The notes under the pieces: generated by a model | Databases searched by the model: none | What the model was told of the DNA's origin: nothing | Seen by the model: only the letters and a program-made list of their open reading frames with translations | Position numbers and translations under genes: made by a program | NCBI GenBank assembly: GCA_023512835.1 | Contig: CM042092.1 | Location: forward strand, 26,237,543 to 26,301,542 | Reading direction: 5' to 3' | DNA length: 64,000 nt | From: Taxillus chinensis | Lineage: Eukaryota; Streptophyta; Magnoliopsida; Santalales; Loranthaceae | Shown here: in pieces, positions 44,186-55,126 of the stretch | How positions within the stretch are numbered: the first letter of the stretch is position 1 | Layout of the letters: each line of letters starts with the position of its first letter

Positions 44186-44400
44186 AGTATTATATAATTA
44201 TAAGTAATAACATAAAGCATAAAAAGTTCATCAAGTCGAGATAATGTTTTAAAATCATATAATTCATTTATCACTATTGTAATTAGCAACATGTTCATCA
44301 TAAATATTATGAAACAATAAATTATATTACTAATTCATTTTAATTATAGTTATATAATATATATATATATATATAACTAAAATTAAAATTTCTATTTTTA
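44186..44400 (+). repeat. Dispersed repeat, copy 2, right part
   Basis: Matches 14575-14765, with shared runs AAAAGTTCATCAAGTC-like, ATATAATTCATTTAT and CATCATAAATATT, then an AT tract. Confidence 0.7.
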
Positions 44401-44541
44401 TGCCCCTCCAAATCTATATTTGGTATTTGGTTAAGTAGCTTAGATGTTTATCACCTGTAATTTGCTTATATCTGATGGCCAATTTGAAGTTTCATAAGCA
44501 AAATGCAAATATATCTTTTTTTGGGCAAATTCTATGCGTGC

Positions 44542-44574
<33 letters not shown>
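44542..44574. repeat. (GT)n(AT)n compound microsatellite
   Basis: Perfect GT tract followed by an AT tract. Confidence 0.95.
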
Positions 44575-45062
44575 GAATGGTACGTTTATATAAATTTTAG
44601 ATTATTTAATTTTAAAATTTAGATTTATAAATAGATATTTATTTAAAAAAATTATTTTTTAATTATTTTATATTTAAAAAATAAACTTAATTCTAACATA
44701 AAACACAAATAATTTTTTTATATTTTATTATTTGAGTTACCGTATTATTATTATTCTATAAAATTTAATTTTAAAAAATTTCATACTAAAAAAAGTAAAA
44801 TTAAAATTAAACACAAATTTCAATAAAATATAAAAATTATAACTTCTTACAAATACATAGTAAAAACTGAAAATTAATTGATATTCTTATTTTTTGTTTC
44901 TATGAGTATATTAAAAAAAAATCTACAAATTACACACCTGCGATACAGATGTGTCATTTTCACGTGGAAGAGAGAAATTGGAGTGGGCAGCATCACAACC
45001 TAAATAATACGAAGACAAATGGCTGCTAGACATGTAATGATTTTTTTCTTTTCTTTTTTTTC

Positions 45063-45065
45063 TAA
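45063..45065. repeat. Target site duplication TAA (left)
   Basis: TAA next to the left terminal inverted repeat, repeated at 45960-45962. TAA/TWA is the usual target of PIF/Harbinger elements. Confidence 0.75.
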
Positions 45066-45959
45066 CCCTCTGTTTGGTAACCCATAGAAATGGGATAGAA
45101 AAATTTAAGGTGAAAAAAAGATGGAAGAAAAAAAGATGTAAAGAAAATGTATGGAAAAATAGATTCCATAGGTTGTTTGGTTTCGAAAAAAAAAGGATAG
45201 AAAAGAAAACATAATAATATAAAATATTAATTTAATATTATAAATAAGTGTTTTCAATTTATTTTTAACACATGTAATTTTTCTCCATGAGTTTTCAATT
45301 TATTATTAACATTGATTAATATAGAAATATGCAAAAGTCGAGAAAGAAAGAGAAATAAATGTAAGGCTTGACGCCTTTGCGGTGCAGCGAGAGGTGAGGT
45401 GCGACGACGCCGAAAGGGTGAAGGGGCGCAACGACGACAAAAGGGTGGAGGGGGGCACAACGACGGCAAAAGGGGGGGGGGCGCAACGATGCAAGGGGGA
45501 GGCGACGTCGAAGATGGGAGTCGTCTTTCTGCGTTTTAGATCTCCGAAAAGATCGGTGTTTGAGATCTGGGACGGCATCGAAGGTGGGGCGTGGGGCGGT
45601 TACGACGGCGGTGAGGGGGCAAGGGGGCGGTAGTAGCAAAGGTGGGAGTCATCCCTCTTCTTCTGCGTTAGATCCGCATTCGACATGGTGGTTTCTTACG
45701 CGTCGATTTGCATCTGAGATGGTTGGTGGTCAAAGCGTGAAACGGATGTGGAGAAGGTGCGGTTCCCGTATATTTTTCACGAAGAAATTACAACGATTTC
45801 ATCGTAAAAAAAACTATCCGTTATGCTTATTATTTTCCACAATTATCGTAGCTTTTCTTCATTGATCGAACGCTCCCAAACGCTAGAAAACCGACTTTCC
45901 ACCCGTTTTCTCTATCAATTTTATTTTTCCACCGTTTTTCTATAGCAACCAAACAAGGG
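45066..45959. mobile_element. Harbinger/Tourist-like TIR element with GC-rich core
   Basis: The left end CCCTCTGTTTGGTAACCCAT and the right end read inward as CCCTTGTTTGGTTGCTATAG, an imperfect inverted repeat of about 25 bases. TAA duplications flank it. The outer 300 and 200 bases are AT-rich, but 45370-45760 is GC-rich with imperfect GCAACGACGACAAAAGGG units. No transposase is present, so it is non-autonomous. The core could be captured sequence or an internal repeat expansion. The several overlapping frames (45254-45865, both strands) result from base composition and match nothing I know. Confidence 0.82.
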
Positions 45960-47429
45960 TAAGGAAAAAAGAGTTTCTTCTCCGACAATCACTATAGTAA
46001 TTATATGATATAATAGATCAAAGTTATGTTATTATATTAACATAATTTTAATAGTTTTTATATTAATAGTAATTTTAATCTTTTTTATATTAAAATTATG
46101 TTATTTTGAAATATCATTTTTTAAACATATCAAAATTATATAATTTACCGTAGAAAATTAAAAGTCATAAATAACATCACCCCACGCAACCTTATCCCGA
46201 GACCGGAATCGAATACTTTTATTTTTTTAATTAACTAGTTAATTTTTAAAATAAATAATATTAGAAAATATCATCCGGCAACCATCGAGGAGGATCGTGT
46301 CTGAGGATTGTGAAAGCACAAGGCGGTGACAGAAGACATCATGTATGTGGACATGTGCACGCGAACCGAAGCGATTCCCAATGAGATTTGAACGCAATGT
46401 AGCCTCCTTTTTTTGTACGGAACCCAAATTAGATGGACGGCACTCATGATGGGTCCAGGCCTAGCCCATCTAATGTTGTGTGATGTGAGAGCCTAGTTAA
46501 AATCCAAAAATCTAAACATGACCCAGCCGTACCCGTTTTACTTGTTTACTCTTTTTCTTTTTTCCTTTTTGGACCAGCCCAATGTTCGGTAGTTGTTTTA
46601 GCCCATCGAGGCATCGAGCTACCATGGGCCTGGATGAACATTTTTCTTTTTTTAATTTATTTTAATAACTATGAAAATATTCACTCAAATGGCAAATTTT
46701 TTTTATGTAAAAAATCAGTCGACGAATTAACTAATCCCATGATCAAGTTGTAGTGGTAAAATTTACGGGTTAGCAACCTTTGTTTTCTCCCATTAATATA
46801 TGAGACATGTGAAATAAATCATGGCAGTTATTGGCACACATGAGACTTGAATCCAGAAGAACTACAAAATAGATAAAACTAGCATATTAGACATTCTTGT
46901 AGGAATGACAATTATTATGTTCCGCACCAAATGGAGCGGATTTTTTTAAAAATATTAGGGGCACGGTGTGGGAATAGGACGAATATATTTTTTACCAGTA
47001 GTACGGAGCAAAGATGGAGCAAGCATGCCCCACCCTTGTACTGCCCCAGGATAAATTTCTACTCGCGGGTATGCCTTGCTCCGTTTATACCCAACTAACC
47101 TCACTCTAGTCATGACCTAGCCCACCCCACGACCCAACCCAACAAGCGCGCATGAGAATAAATCCTGACAAAAAATATGTTGCCAAGAAAGTTTGAAGTC
47201 AAGACCTTCTCCCCTACGGTGTAGATGTCCAATCATTATGTTATGTCTGTTTTTAATTTTTATGTTTATGTATATAATATATAAATTAATATTAATAATA
47301 ATTATAATGATAGTAATATTATTAATAAAATGTGCATGCTTTATTTTAAAAATAAAAGTAATTATAAAATATATACATACTGTATTATAATGAAAAATAA
47401 ATGTATTATTACTATTTGATATAAAATAT
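45960..47429. other. Unassigned AT-rich block
   Basis: No recognisable coding. The 46920-47150 patch, with GCACCAAATGGAGCGG, GTACGGAGCAAAG and CTCGCGGGTATGCC, resembles the degenerate GC-rich cores of some plant non-autonomous DNA elements but has no clear ends. Confidence 0.4.
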
Positions 47430-47835
47430 AAATTAATTAGATTTAAATTTAATTTTGAATTTATTAATAAGTTGATTTATAATTAGGTGATCCAATCAAA
47501 TATTATTTGATTAAAATGTATTAATATTTAAACTAATAATATCATTTATATGATTTGTTACTTTTTAATTAAAATATAAAATACATCTTATCAAATGTTA
47601 AAGGACTCGAAAAGTCAACTATCATTGCACATGAATCATATCATACATAAAATAATTTATGGATAATAAGTCATATTGATTTAATTTCAATTTTGTTCTA
47701 AATTTATTAATATGTTGATTAAAACTAAATAATCAAATCAAATATTATTTGGTTGATAAATGCATTTATATTTGAACTAGTAATATCATTTAAATGATTT
47801 ATTACTTACACTTTTAACCCAAATATGAAATATAT
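47430..47835. repeat. ~240-bp direct tandem duplication
   Basis: The segment from GATTTAAATTTAATTTTG (47440) to GATTTGTTAC (47562) is repeated from GATTTAATTTCAATTTTG (47678) to GATTTATTAC (47807). Both share ATCAAATATTATTTG and AATATCATTTA. The offset is 238-245 bases, with scattered substitutions and small indels. Confidence 0.85.
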
Positions 47836-47960
47836 ACTCTCAAAAATCAAAACTCACTCTCACCACGTATTCTTTAATATATCAAACTAGTTAGTAATGT
47901 TTAATTGACTAATAACATTAGTTATAATTATAAGAGTATATATATACTTATCATATCAAA

Positions 47961-47962
<2 letters not shown>

Positions 47963-48013
<51 letters not shown>
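47963..48013. repeat. (AT)n microsatellite
   Basis: Perfect AT tract of 51 bases, followed by an ACAC run. Confidence 0.95.
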
Positions 48014-48016
<3 letters not shown>

Positions 48017-48479
48017 GCACATACACATTTACGGTAAATAACTAATATTATACAAGAACAATCATATTATTGATCGTTTTAATTACATTAAAGGAAATAA
48101 GTGTTGTTGGACCCCATTTGTCCGGGTTGGACATAGTAACCCCATTTTATATATTTATACGTCATGTATACGTCTTGTAAACCCAGGTCGGAGAAGCCCA
48201 AAGTTTAAAACCTACACTACCAGCTTTTGAAGTGCCCCAAGACCAACACCGGAAGATAGAGGATGAAATTTAGAGGCTAATGCACTTGACCGTGCTCAAA
48301 TCCGATTTAAAGCGAAGGAGTTATGGCCAAAACAATTTTTGTTAGAAAAAGTCAAAGTTACCAAAAAGGCGGTCAATGCCTAGGTCAACGGACCCGAAAA
48401 TGTGCTCATGTCAAATAGTTAAATTGAACATCAAAGGTCAAATCTAAATCCAGGAGCAAAAGGTCAAATCAGGGACATC

Positions 48480-48870
48480 ACTAATCGGGACTAAGCTTCA
48501 CTTACAGTAAGGATCAAGCCCCCGTTGATCGGGACTTAGCTTCAGGTGATATAGAGTAAATATTCGAGCCGCCGTCAATCCGGATTAAGCCTCTGCGACA
48601 TGGAGTAAAGATTGAGCCTCCATTCATCAAACTAAGCCTACTAACACGATGCGGATTCAGCCTCGTTAATGGGACTAGCTTCCCTTGACACGGAGTAAGG
48701 TTCGAGCATTAATTCATTCGGACTAGCTTCCCCTGTAACACGGAGTAAGGATCAGAGCCTTCCATTGATCCGGACTAAGCCTCCCCCGATACGAAGTATA
48801 GATTTGAGCCTTCCGTTGATCCGGATTAAGCTTGATCATCGAGAATAGCCTCCCGGTGATCCGGATCCGG
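48480..48870 (+). repeat. CGGACTAAGCC / CGGAGTAAGG repeat in Tat LTR
   Basis: About seven imperfect units of 50-60 bases, each with GATCCGGACTAAGCC followed by GACACGGAGTAAGG and TTCGAGCC. One copy (48687-48707) has the same 16 bases, GACACGGAGTAAGGTT, as the copia solo LTR at 5615-5630, and both continue with CGAGC. Confidence 0.85.
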
Positions 48871-49196
48871 GCCTCCACTAACCTTTGACTCTCCTGACCT
48901 TTGACCTTCCCCATTGGCCTATTCGCGTAGGTGTGCTCCTTTGTTGCTTCACGGGCGTAGTGAGGCGGATGCTTCTTAATACTGTTGGACACATGTGCTC
49001 ACGACAAAACAAAAAGGTAATGCAAGCTACCTTACTTTCTACATAGGTTGTCAAGCCACTAGACAAAGACTAGAATCCAACAATAAAAAAGGGTTGGTAA
49101 TCGATAATGAGGGTGAAGCACATTGTATTTAAGGGAGCTCTCCTCGACGGAAAAGGGGCCAATTAAAAAAAAAAATAGCTTTTTCTCTCTCCCCCC

Positions 49197-49201
<5 letters not shown>

Positions 49202-49252
<51 letters not shown>
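49202..49252. repeat. (CT)n microsatellite in Tat LTR
   Basis: Uninterrupted CT tract of about 50 bases, probably in the transcribed leader. Confidence 0.95.
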
Positions 49253-50355
49253 TCGCGAGGAAAGCAAAAAACAAAAAGCTTTCTCTTTCTCGTTCCGGAC
49301 CTATTCCCTTCCTCTCTCTCGAGTTATCAATCTTTAAACCAAGAAAACCGAAAAAATCATTAAACCCGACCATCTCGATCCTTCCCCGATTCCGTCCATC
49401 TCCAGACATTGATTTCACATTCCGACCAAACTACGGCGCGTTACACGTCTTGAGTTCTAGCTTTCCACAGTTTGGAGTTTCTTTCATCAATCTCTTATTG
49501 CGCGGGAAGTTCGGACGTGGTGCGCATTGGTCCATTTACCTTTATTATTGTTTGTTTTGTCTTTATATTGTTAAATTTCATTTATTATTTGTATTTCGTT
49601 GTTTTTTTTTTCTTGTTTTCGTTTTAGCAATGTAATCATTTTTTTGTTTATTTTGTTGTATGTAATTGCAATATGTAAAAAACAAAGCAAAAAAGTGAGA
49701 GAAAACAAGAAACAAAAAAAAACAAAACAAAGAGAGGCATAAAAAAAGAGATGAAAAGAAAGAAAAAAAAAAAAAAGTGAATCATTATTTGATTTGTGGA
49801 TGTCACGATTACACACGTCCCTTTATACGTTATTGTGTTAGTTCATAGTTTTATCCTTTCAAAAAAGACACATTTTCAAAAAAAAAAAAAGAACATGTGT
49901 TAACTTTTTAATTATAATTATTTCAAAAAAGACAAAAAGAGATTAAAAAAACATTTTCAAAAAAGAAAATTTCAAGAAAGAAAAACAAAAACAAAAACAA
50001 AAAAACCTTAGGATTTCATTTTCCGCTTTAAACAAAAAGTAAAATAAAACTTTTAGGATTTCCTTTAAAAACTTAGGATAAAGCAATTTTAATTATAACT
50101 TTAACAAACAACTTAACAAAATAAAAAGCATAGACTTCCTAGGAAAACAACGAGTGCCTTAACCCGAGTCAAAATAGTGAAAACGAATACAAACCTCCTC
50201 CTCCTAAGATAGGTACCAAAACCAACCCCGAACCACTTATCGGTAATGTAGACCACTCACATTTTAGGTGACCAGCGCATCCCAAAAACGGTTAGTGGCG
50301 ACTACGTATATTTTATCGTTCGGTTGTGGCTCGGATGAAAACCAGGTGATGACGG

Positions 50356-50373
50356 TGGCGACTCTGCTGGGGA
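50356..50373 (+). other. Primer binding site, tRNA-Arg type
   Basis: TGGCGACTCTGCTGGGGA, matching the TGGCGACTC-CTGGGGA pattern of Ogre/Tat primer sites. It fixes the strand and the LTR edge. Confidence 0.88.
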
Positions 50374-51067
50374 CAACACTTAGAGGTTAGAGGGTTAGGC
50401 CTAGTACTAGGATTGTGAGGTTTCCTTTTTGTTTTACTTGGTTATTTTATTTATTTATTTTTAACATTTTTTTTTGTATGATAGTTGTGATTTATACGAC
50501 TGATGCCATGATAGTTATGATTCTTGTTTTCCGTACATTGCGTTCATGCGTAACCTATATTCTCGGGTTTGTCACAATTTAGGTTAGCGAGGTTTAGTAC
50601 GGTACCTTGCGCGTTGATCATTATCCCCAATAGGGCCCTAGACTCCTCACTCGAGTTTAAGGTTCTTTTAAGGCTCGCCCTTTTAAGACCCCCGTCCAGT
50701 AAATCCCATGGTGTATGGGCCCTCCGGAGGAAGTTTGGGAACTAACGAATAAGATAGATCTATGATAGAAGCCCGTCGGGGGCATTGACCCACATGTTGT
50801 TTACTCATTTTATGTCATGCTAACTTTCGTTTTGTAGGGTAGTCTTAAGCCGTCCCTTGCGTAAATGATTTGCCTTCTTATTGATTTATTCTTTTATCTG
50901 TCTATTTATCTTCTTTATTGTTATATATTGTTTTACTTATCTCATCTGACTATTCATAATTTTATTATCCTTTTGTCTTAACTACTTGTCTCTTAAAAAA
51001 TAACATCACTTTATTACTCCCATGTTTATTTCTTGATTTTAACATCGACATGGCCCCACATAGAACA
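50374..51067 (+). mobile_element. Tat/Ogre-like 5' leader
   Basis: Non-coding leader with AGGGCCCTAGACTCC-type sequence. It may end in a Gag start, because ATGGCCCCACATAG at 51050 is the last host-element sequence before the chromovirus. The rest of the N-terminal Gag is missing; Gag resumes at 61082. Confidence 0.65.
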
Positions 51068-52130
51068 TGTCATGCCCCCAAATTAGGGAACCGGAACTAG
51101 GAATATGACTTCCCCTTGCCCGCACCCCGAAGGTCGAGGGGTTGGTGACTACCACCGATGGAGACTACACGTGGTCTTTGTCTCAAATACGTAACCCTAT
51201 CAGTACATACGAGATATCACATCATAACGGTATACAAATACAAGGTCCTAGACCTATGTCCGGGATATCACCCAAAACAATACGAGAATATAATGCGTAT
51301 CATACATCGAGTAGTGGGCGTCCTCTTAGAAGAAAGTCCTCTACTAGTCTTGGGTCACGCTCTGAAAAAGGTAAACAACAAGTAGGGGTAAGCGACAAGC
51401 TCGGTAGGTGACCCCGATACTCCGCATCATGCAAACATACAGTCATACTACATGCTCTGTGTGCTCGTGCCCTTGTGTAGTGTACACAATCATCGGGACT
51501 CGGGCTACAAAAAAAAAAGGACCGGCCGCCACTTACAAGATAGCTTGTCACGATCCTCAACGGATCCCGGCTCGGGCACTCGGCCTGCCACGGCGCCATA
51601 TGCCGGACACGGTGCAACACGGGCATGCCGTCGGTGCGTATCCTACCATGGCCATACACTGATATGCCGGCGACCGGTGCCGCCGGGCACGCCATCAGCG
51701 CGTGCACCCCCATCGACCACCCGGCATCATATGTGCTCCACGGTGAGAACCCGACAAGTCATGGAACTCGAGTCCCAAATCCACAAACCAACATACCAAC
51801 ACCAATATGGTCTTAAGGTGTACAACACTCCCTTTAGAACTGTAGCCGGTCTTCTGGTCGATCCTCATTCCTTGACTAAGGAAGAAGATACCCATGCTTG
51901 TTATTTTCTTGCAATAAAAAGTCCCGGCATTGGGTCTCCATATCGTAACTAAAGATAATCTGATTTTTGGGGATTTTTTTTGAGATGTCTAACCCCACTT
52001 GCAAAAATTCACCTCTCTACGAAAAACTAGATTTTTAGAGTTTTACAAAATCCCAATTTTCACATTTTGAAAGAGTGGGAATTTAATTTTCTAGTATTTT
52101 TCTTTGAATCCAAATGTGGGGTATTTGGTT

Positions 52131-52178
52131 ATTTACATTGTAACTTAAGTATATTACTTTATAGGTTACAATGTAAAT
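52131..52178. other. Conserved LTR hairpin
   Basis: Perfect 14-base arms ATTTACATTGTAAC and GTTACAATGTAAAT with a 20-base loop. Confidence 0.85.
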
Positions 52179-52309
52179 AGTCCCGATCTAGTGTAGTCAG
52201 TGTCCGGTTACCTTTGTTGGAGTTGCGACTCATATCGCGCGGAGCGGCCGGCGCGCCACGGAGCTCATGGTTGGAGGCTGCGACTCGTAGCCTGCGTAAG
52301 CGCGCCTCA

Positions 52310-52460
52310 AGGGCTCGAAGCGGGTCTTCGATCTTCGAACCTTCGGACTACGAACTTCGACCTACGAACTACGAACCTTCGAACCATGAACTACGAACTA
52401 CGAACTCCGAACCTTGACGACCACTGGATCTTCGACCCTTCGACCCGAACTTCGGATCTT
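52310..52460. repeat. Variable ACGAACTACGAACC repeat block
   Basis: Imperfect units ACTACGAACTTCGACC and GAACCTTCGACC. The same class is at 60060-60190 and, outside LTRs, at 190-1357 and 21300-21890. Confidence 0.8.
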
Positions 52461-52967
52461 CGTCATTCCAGGCCCCGTGGTCGCCCGGTCGCGTCCATTG
52501 TCGTTTACTTGTTCTTAAGTGCGGAATCAACCTAGCGACCCCCGAGACGCTCACAAACACGCATTTATGCAACGGGACTACGATATCTCCCTCAAATTGC
52601 GTCCAGTGCCTCAAAATCGCTTACGAGATAACGATGAAACTCGCACCGAATTTGATTTCCAAAAATCCGGATCTAAATCGTTTCCATGGTTGACTTTTCG
52701 ACCCTCATGGAATATGCAATTAAACAGCCCCCGATCCAGAAACACATATTAACGGTGTATAAAACAATTCTTAACCACGGATCTTATCTTTAAACCATTA
52801 GATCTAACCCAAATTGGTTTCCCCAAAAACCTAGGGTTCGTGCTCGATTTCATAAATTATGATAAATTCGTGCGGATCCAAACGAGAATCAAATAAGGAG
52901 TTTAAGGACACTTACTTAGAGTGATTTTTGAGTTCCACGAACCCAAATCGCCAAGGCCGCCAAGCTC

Positions 52968-52969
<2 letters not shown>

Positions 52970-53004
<35 letters not shown>
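52970..53004. repeat. (CT)n microsatellite in LTR
   Basis: CT tract of 35 bases; 13 bases at the same place in the partner LTR (60702-60714). Confidence 0.95.
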
Positions 53005-53007
<3 letters not shown>

Positions 53008-53404
53008 CGCCAAACGTGATAGCGTAAAGTGAAAGCTTCTTCTTTTTTCTTGCTTTATTTATATTTATGCCGATCATTGACCAATAAGACCAGCGGCATG
53101 AGTCATTGGCCTAGTCGATAATTGACCTCCAAGGTCCCGAACTCCAAATTGAGTCAAATTACGGTCAAAACGCTCGAAATGCCAGGCCCGACACCTCCAA
53201 ATAATATCACACCCACGTGACCCCCAAACGCAAAGTCGACCAATAAACCCCAAAAAGTCAATAATCGGGTCAAACGGGGCCCCGACTCGGAATCGGGCCC
53301 GAGTACGGTCAAAATGCTCACAGTGACGACTACATGCGTCCGGGATAGTTGCGTTCCCATAGAATGACTATCTCTCAAAAACTACCCGAATATGAGTCTT
53401 TACA

Positions 53405-53417
53405 TCCTCCCCACCTT
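53405..53417 (-). other. Polypurine tract
   Basis: AAGGTGGGGAGGA on the minus strand directly before the LTR start TGTAAAGACTC. Confidence 0.85.
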
Positions 53418-53800
53418 AAGACTTTTTGTCCTCGAAAATAAAACACATGCCCAAAGGACATAGCAAAATTCAAGCTCGATGTCCCAACAACAAAACATAA
53501 AACATGATCAACGATCACGCATGTGCAATGCGACTCACGACAAGCGAAAAGGTGTGACAAAATCCAACGACAACAAGCTAAACGCATCTCGAACAACATA
53601 TGCAAAACAAATGCATAAAACATAACTCATACCTCGAGGAAGGTCCTCACGTCCTCCCCACCTCGGTGCGATCGTCCTCCGAACGTCTCAAGATGAAGAA
53701 CCCGCGTCGGCTCTCTTTCTCCCAAGTCTGCTCCTCCATTGCCTTGGTGTCGCCATAATACTTCGAACTAGTGGGATTGTCTTGCCCCCTGAAGACCTGG
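53418..53800 (-). pseudogene. Chromodomain end of chromovirus integrase
   Basis: Near 53760-53700 the minus strand reads VLWRHQGN in one frame and EEQTWEKES in the next, together the signature of a C-terminal chromodomain (hydrophobic-Trp strand followed by the acidic ExxTWE helix). A one-base change separates them. In one frame the protein then ends GGEDVRTFLEV with a stop near 53630. Chromodomains at this place direct integration to particular chromatin and place the element in the chromovirus clade, probably Tekay/Del-like. The rest to 53418 is 3' untranslated. Confidence 0.82.
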
Positions 53801-55126
53801 TCCCTTGTCCAAAATCTATCGTTGGCATCTCAACAACGGCGCCGTCATCGGCCCAAGTCTATCTCGCGATAGTCCAACACATGAGAAGGATCCGGGTGAT
53901 ACCGTCTCAGCCCGAGACACATGGAACACATCATGTACTCGCGCCAACTCCGGTGGCAAAGCTAATCGGTAAGCCCTGCACCCACGGTGGCAATAATCTC
54001 GAAATGGTCCCCCGAAACGGGGGGAGAGTTTGGATCCACGTCAAACCTACGATGCCCTCAATGCGGAGAAACCCAAAAATACATGGTCCCCCACCTCAAG
54101 CTGCAAGGTCGACGCCTCACAATCCGTGGGACCCACTCGTCTGTGTCAATATCGGCTGTCGAATCGATTGCCCTATCTCCGTGGTCTCTCGAACCATATC
54201 GGGACCGAAAACCATTGTCTCTCCCCATCATGCCCAACACAAGGTGATCTACAAGGCCGCCCGTATAGCGCGTCATACGGAGCCATCCCAATCGTGGCAC
54301 GATAGCTATTGTTGGAAGAGAACTCCACAGAAAGGAAGGTGAGTTTCCCGGTAACCTCCAAAATCTAGGACATAGGCATACAACATATCCTCGAGTGTAC
54401 AGATCATCCGCTCAGTGACCGTCCGTGCTGCGAATGAAAGGATCATGCGAGGTTCGCCCTAGTACCCAAAGCTCATCTACGATTGTCTCCAAGCCGAGAG
54501 GTGAACCTCGCGTCCGATCCGATCCAATAGACAATGGGACTCCATACGACCGCACGATAACTTCAAGTACCTCTGTCCCGAAGTCCTCCTTTGGGTTTGT
54601 CCCCCGAATCGGAATAAAATGCGAGTTGTGACCGGTCCCGATAACCTATATAGTGTCGTGTCCCCTAGAACGAGGAAGTCCAGTGACAAAATCCATGGTT
54701 ACATGGTCCCATTTCCACCTATGGCACCGGCAATACCGCACTCACTAGCGACCTCGGGTGCTCCGCCTGACACGATGACAAGTCAAACATCTCCTCACAA
54801 AAATCGACGTGACCTTCTCCGGGCCTGGCCACCAATACCGCCTCCCTCACGGCATGGTACGTCTTGGTTACCAGGACGTTGACTAATGGCTCCGTGGTGA
54901 ATTTCTGAAGAACTTCCTCCGAAGAGAAGTGGGAAGTATCGATCGAACCACATACCTCAATATATGCTCTGCGTCCTCGGTCCAATCGGGAAGATGCGCC
55001 TAGCCGAATCTGTCCCTGATGACCTCACGATCAATGTCCCCCGGCTAATCCTCTATGATCTTACTGCCGTAACTCGGGGACTGCGACAACAACAACGAGG
55101 GTCCCTCGCCCTTTGCTAGTCACCAT
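53801..55126 (-). pseudogene. Chromovirus integrase remnant
   Basis: The minus strand has the NNSYRATIGMAPYDALYGRPCRSP segment (54300-54230) of the integrase C-terminal half. Upstream, 54985-54719 and 54689-54477 carry the core in several frames. Catalytic Asp and Glu positions cannot be assigned with confidence because the frame changes every 100-200 bases. The plus-strand frames in this area (such as 53782-54342) are antisense shadows. Confidence 0.82.

Larger units (their letters stand above)
44401..45065. other. AT-rich unassigned block
   Basis: No gene or element can be delimited. It contains the (GT)n(AT)n microsatellite at 44542-44574. Confidence 0.4.
48102..50355 (+). mobile_element. 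Tat/Ogre-like LTR (~2.25 kb)
   Basis: Starts TGTTGTTGGACCCC (48102, or TGTTGG at 48105) and is followed at 50356 by a tRNA-Arg type primer site, the mark of Tat/Ogre elements. It contains a 50-60-bp repeat region (48480-48870), a promoter-like TATTTAAGG near 49127 and a (CT)n tract. Its exact 3' end is uncertain within about 12 bases. The 170-codon frame at 49123-49635 runs through the (CT)n tract and is not considered a gene. Confidence 0.82.
51068..53404 (-). mobile_element. 3' LTR of chromovirus (2337 bp)
   Basis: TGTCATGCCCCC to GAGTCTTTACA on the plus strand, with the polypurine tract just inside at 53405. It matches the second LTR at 58840-61081 along almost all its length. Contents: GC-rich GCCGGACACGG-type block (51560-51720), hairpin (52131-52178), ACGAACTACGAA variable block (52310-52460), (CT)n (52970-53004). 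The frames at 51142-51952 are antisense or repeat-derived. Confidence 0.92.

Noticed and set aside
45254..45865. Cluster of Pro/Arg-rich ORFs in several frames
   Set aside because: Open in many frames at once because of GC-rich repeats within a TIR element. No coding signal favours one frame.
46239..46427. Possible tRNA-like or small gene sequence in a GC-richer patch
   Set aside because: No cloverleaf, A-box or B-box arrangement could be built. The 62-codon frame shows no domain.
49123..49635. 170-codon plus-strand ORF
   Set aside because: Passes through a (CT)n tract giving a Ser-Leu run. It lies in a Tat LTR leader and shows no domain.
51452..51952. 166-codon plus-strand ORF
   Set aside because: Antisense inside a chromovirus LTR, low-complexity, not preserved in the partner LTR.
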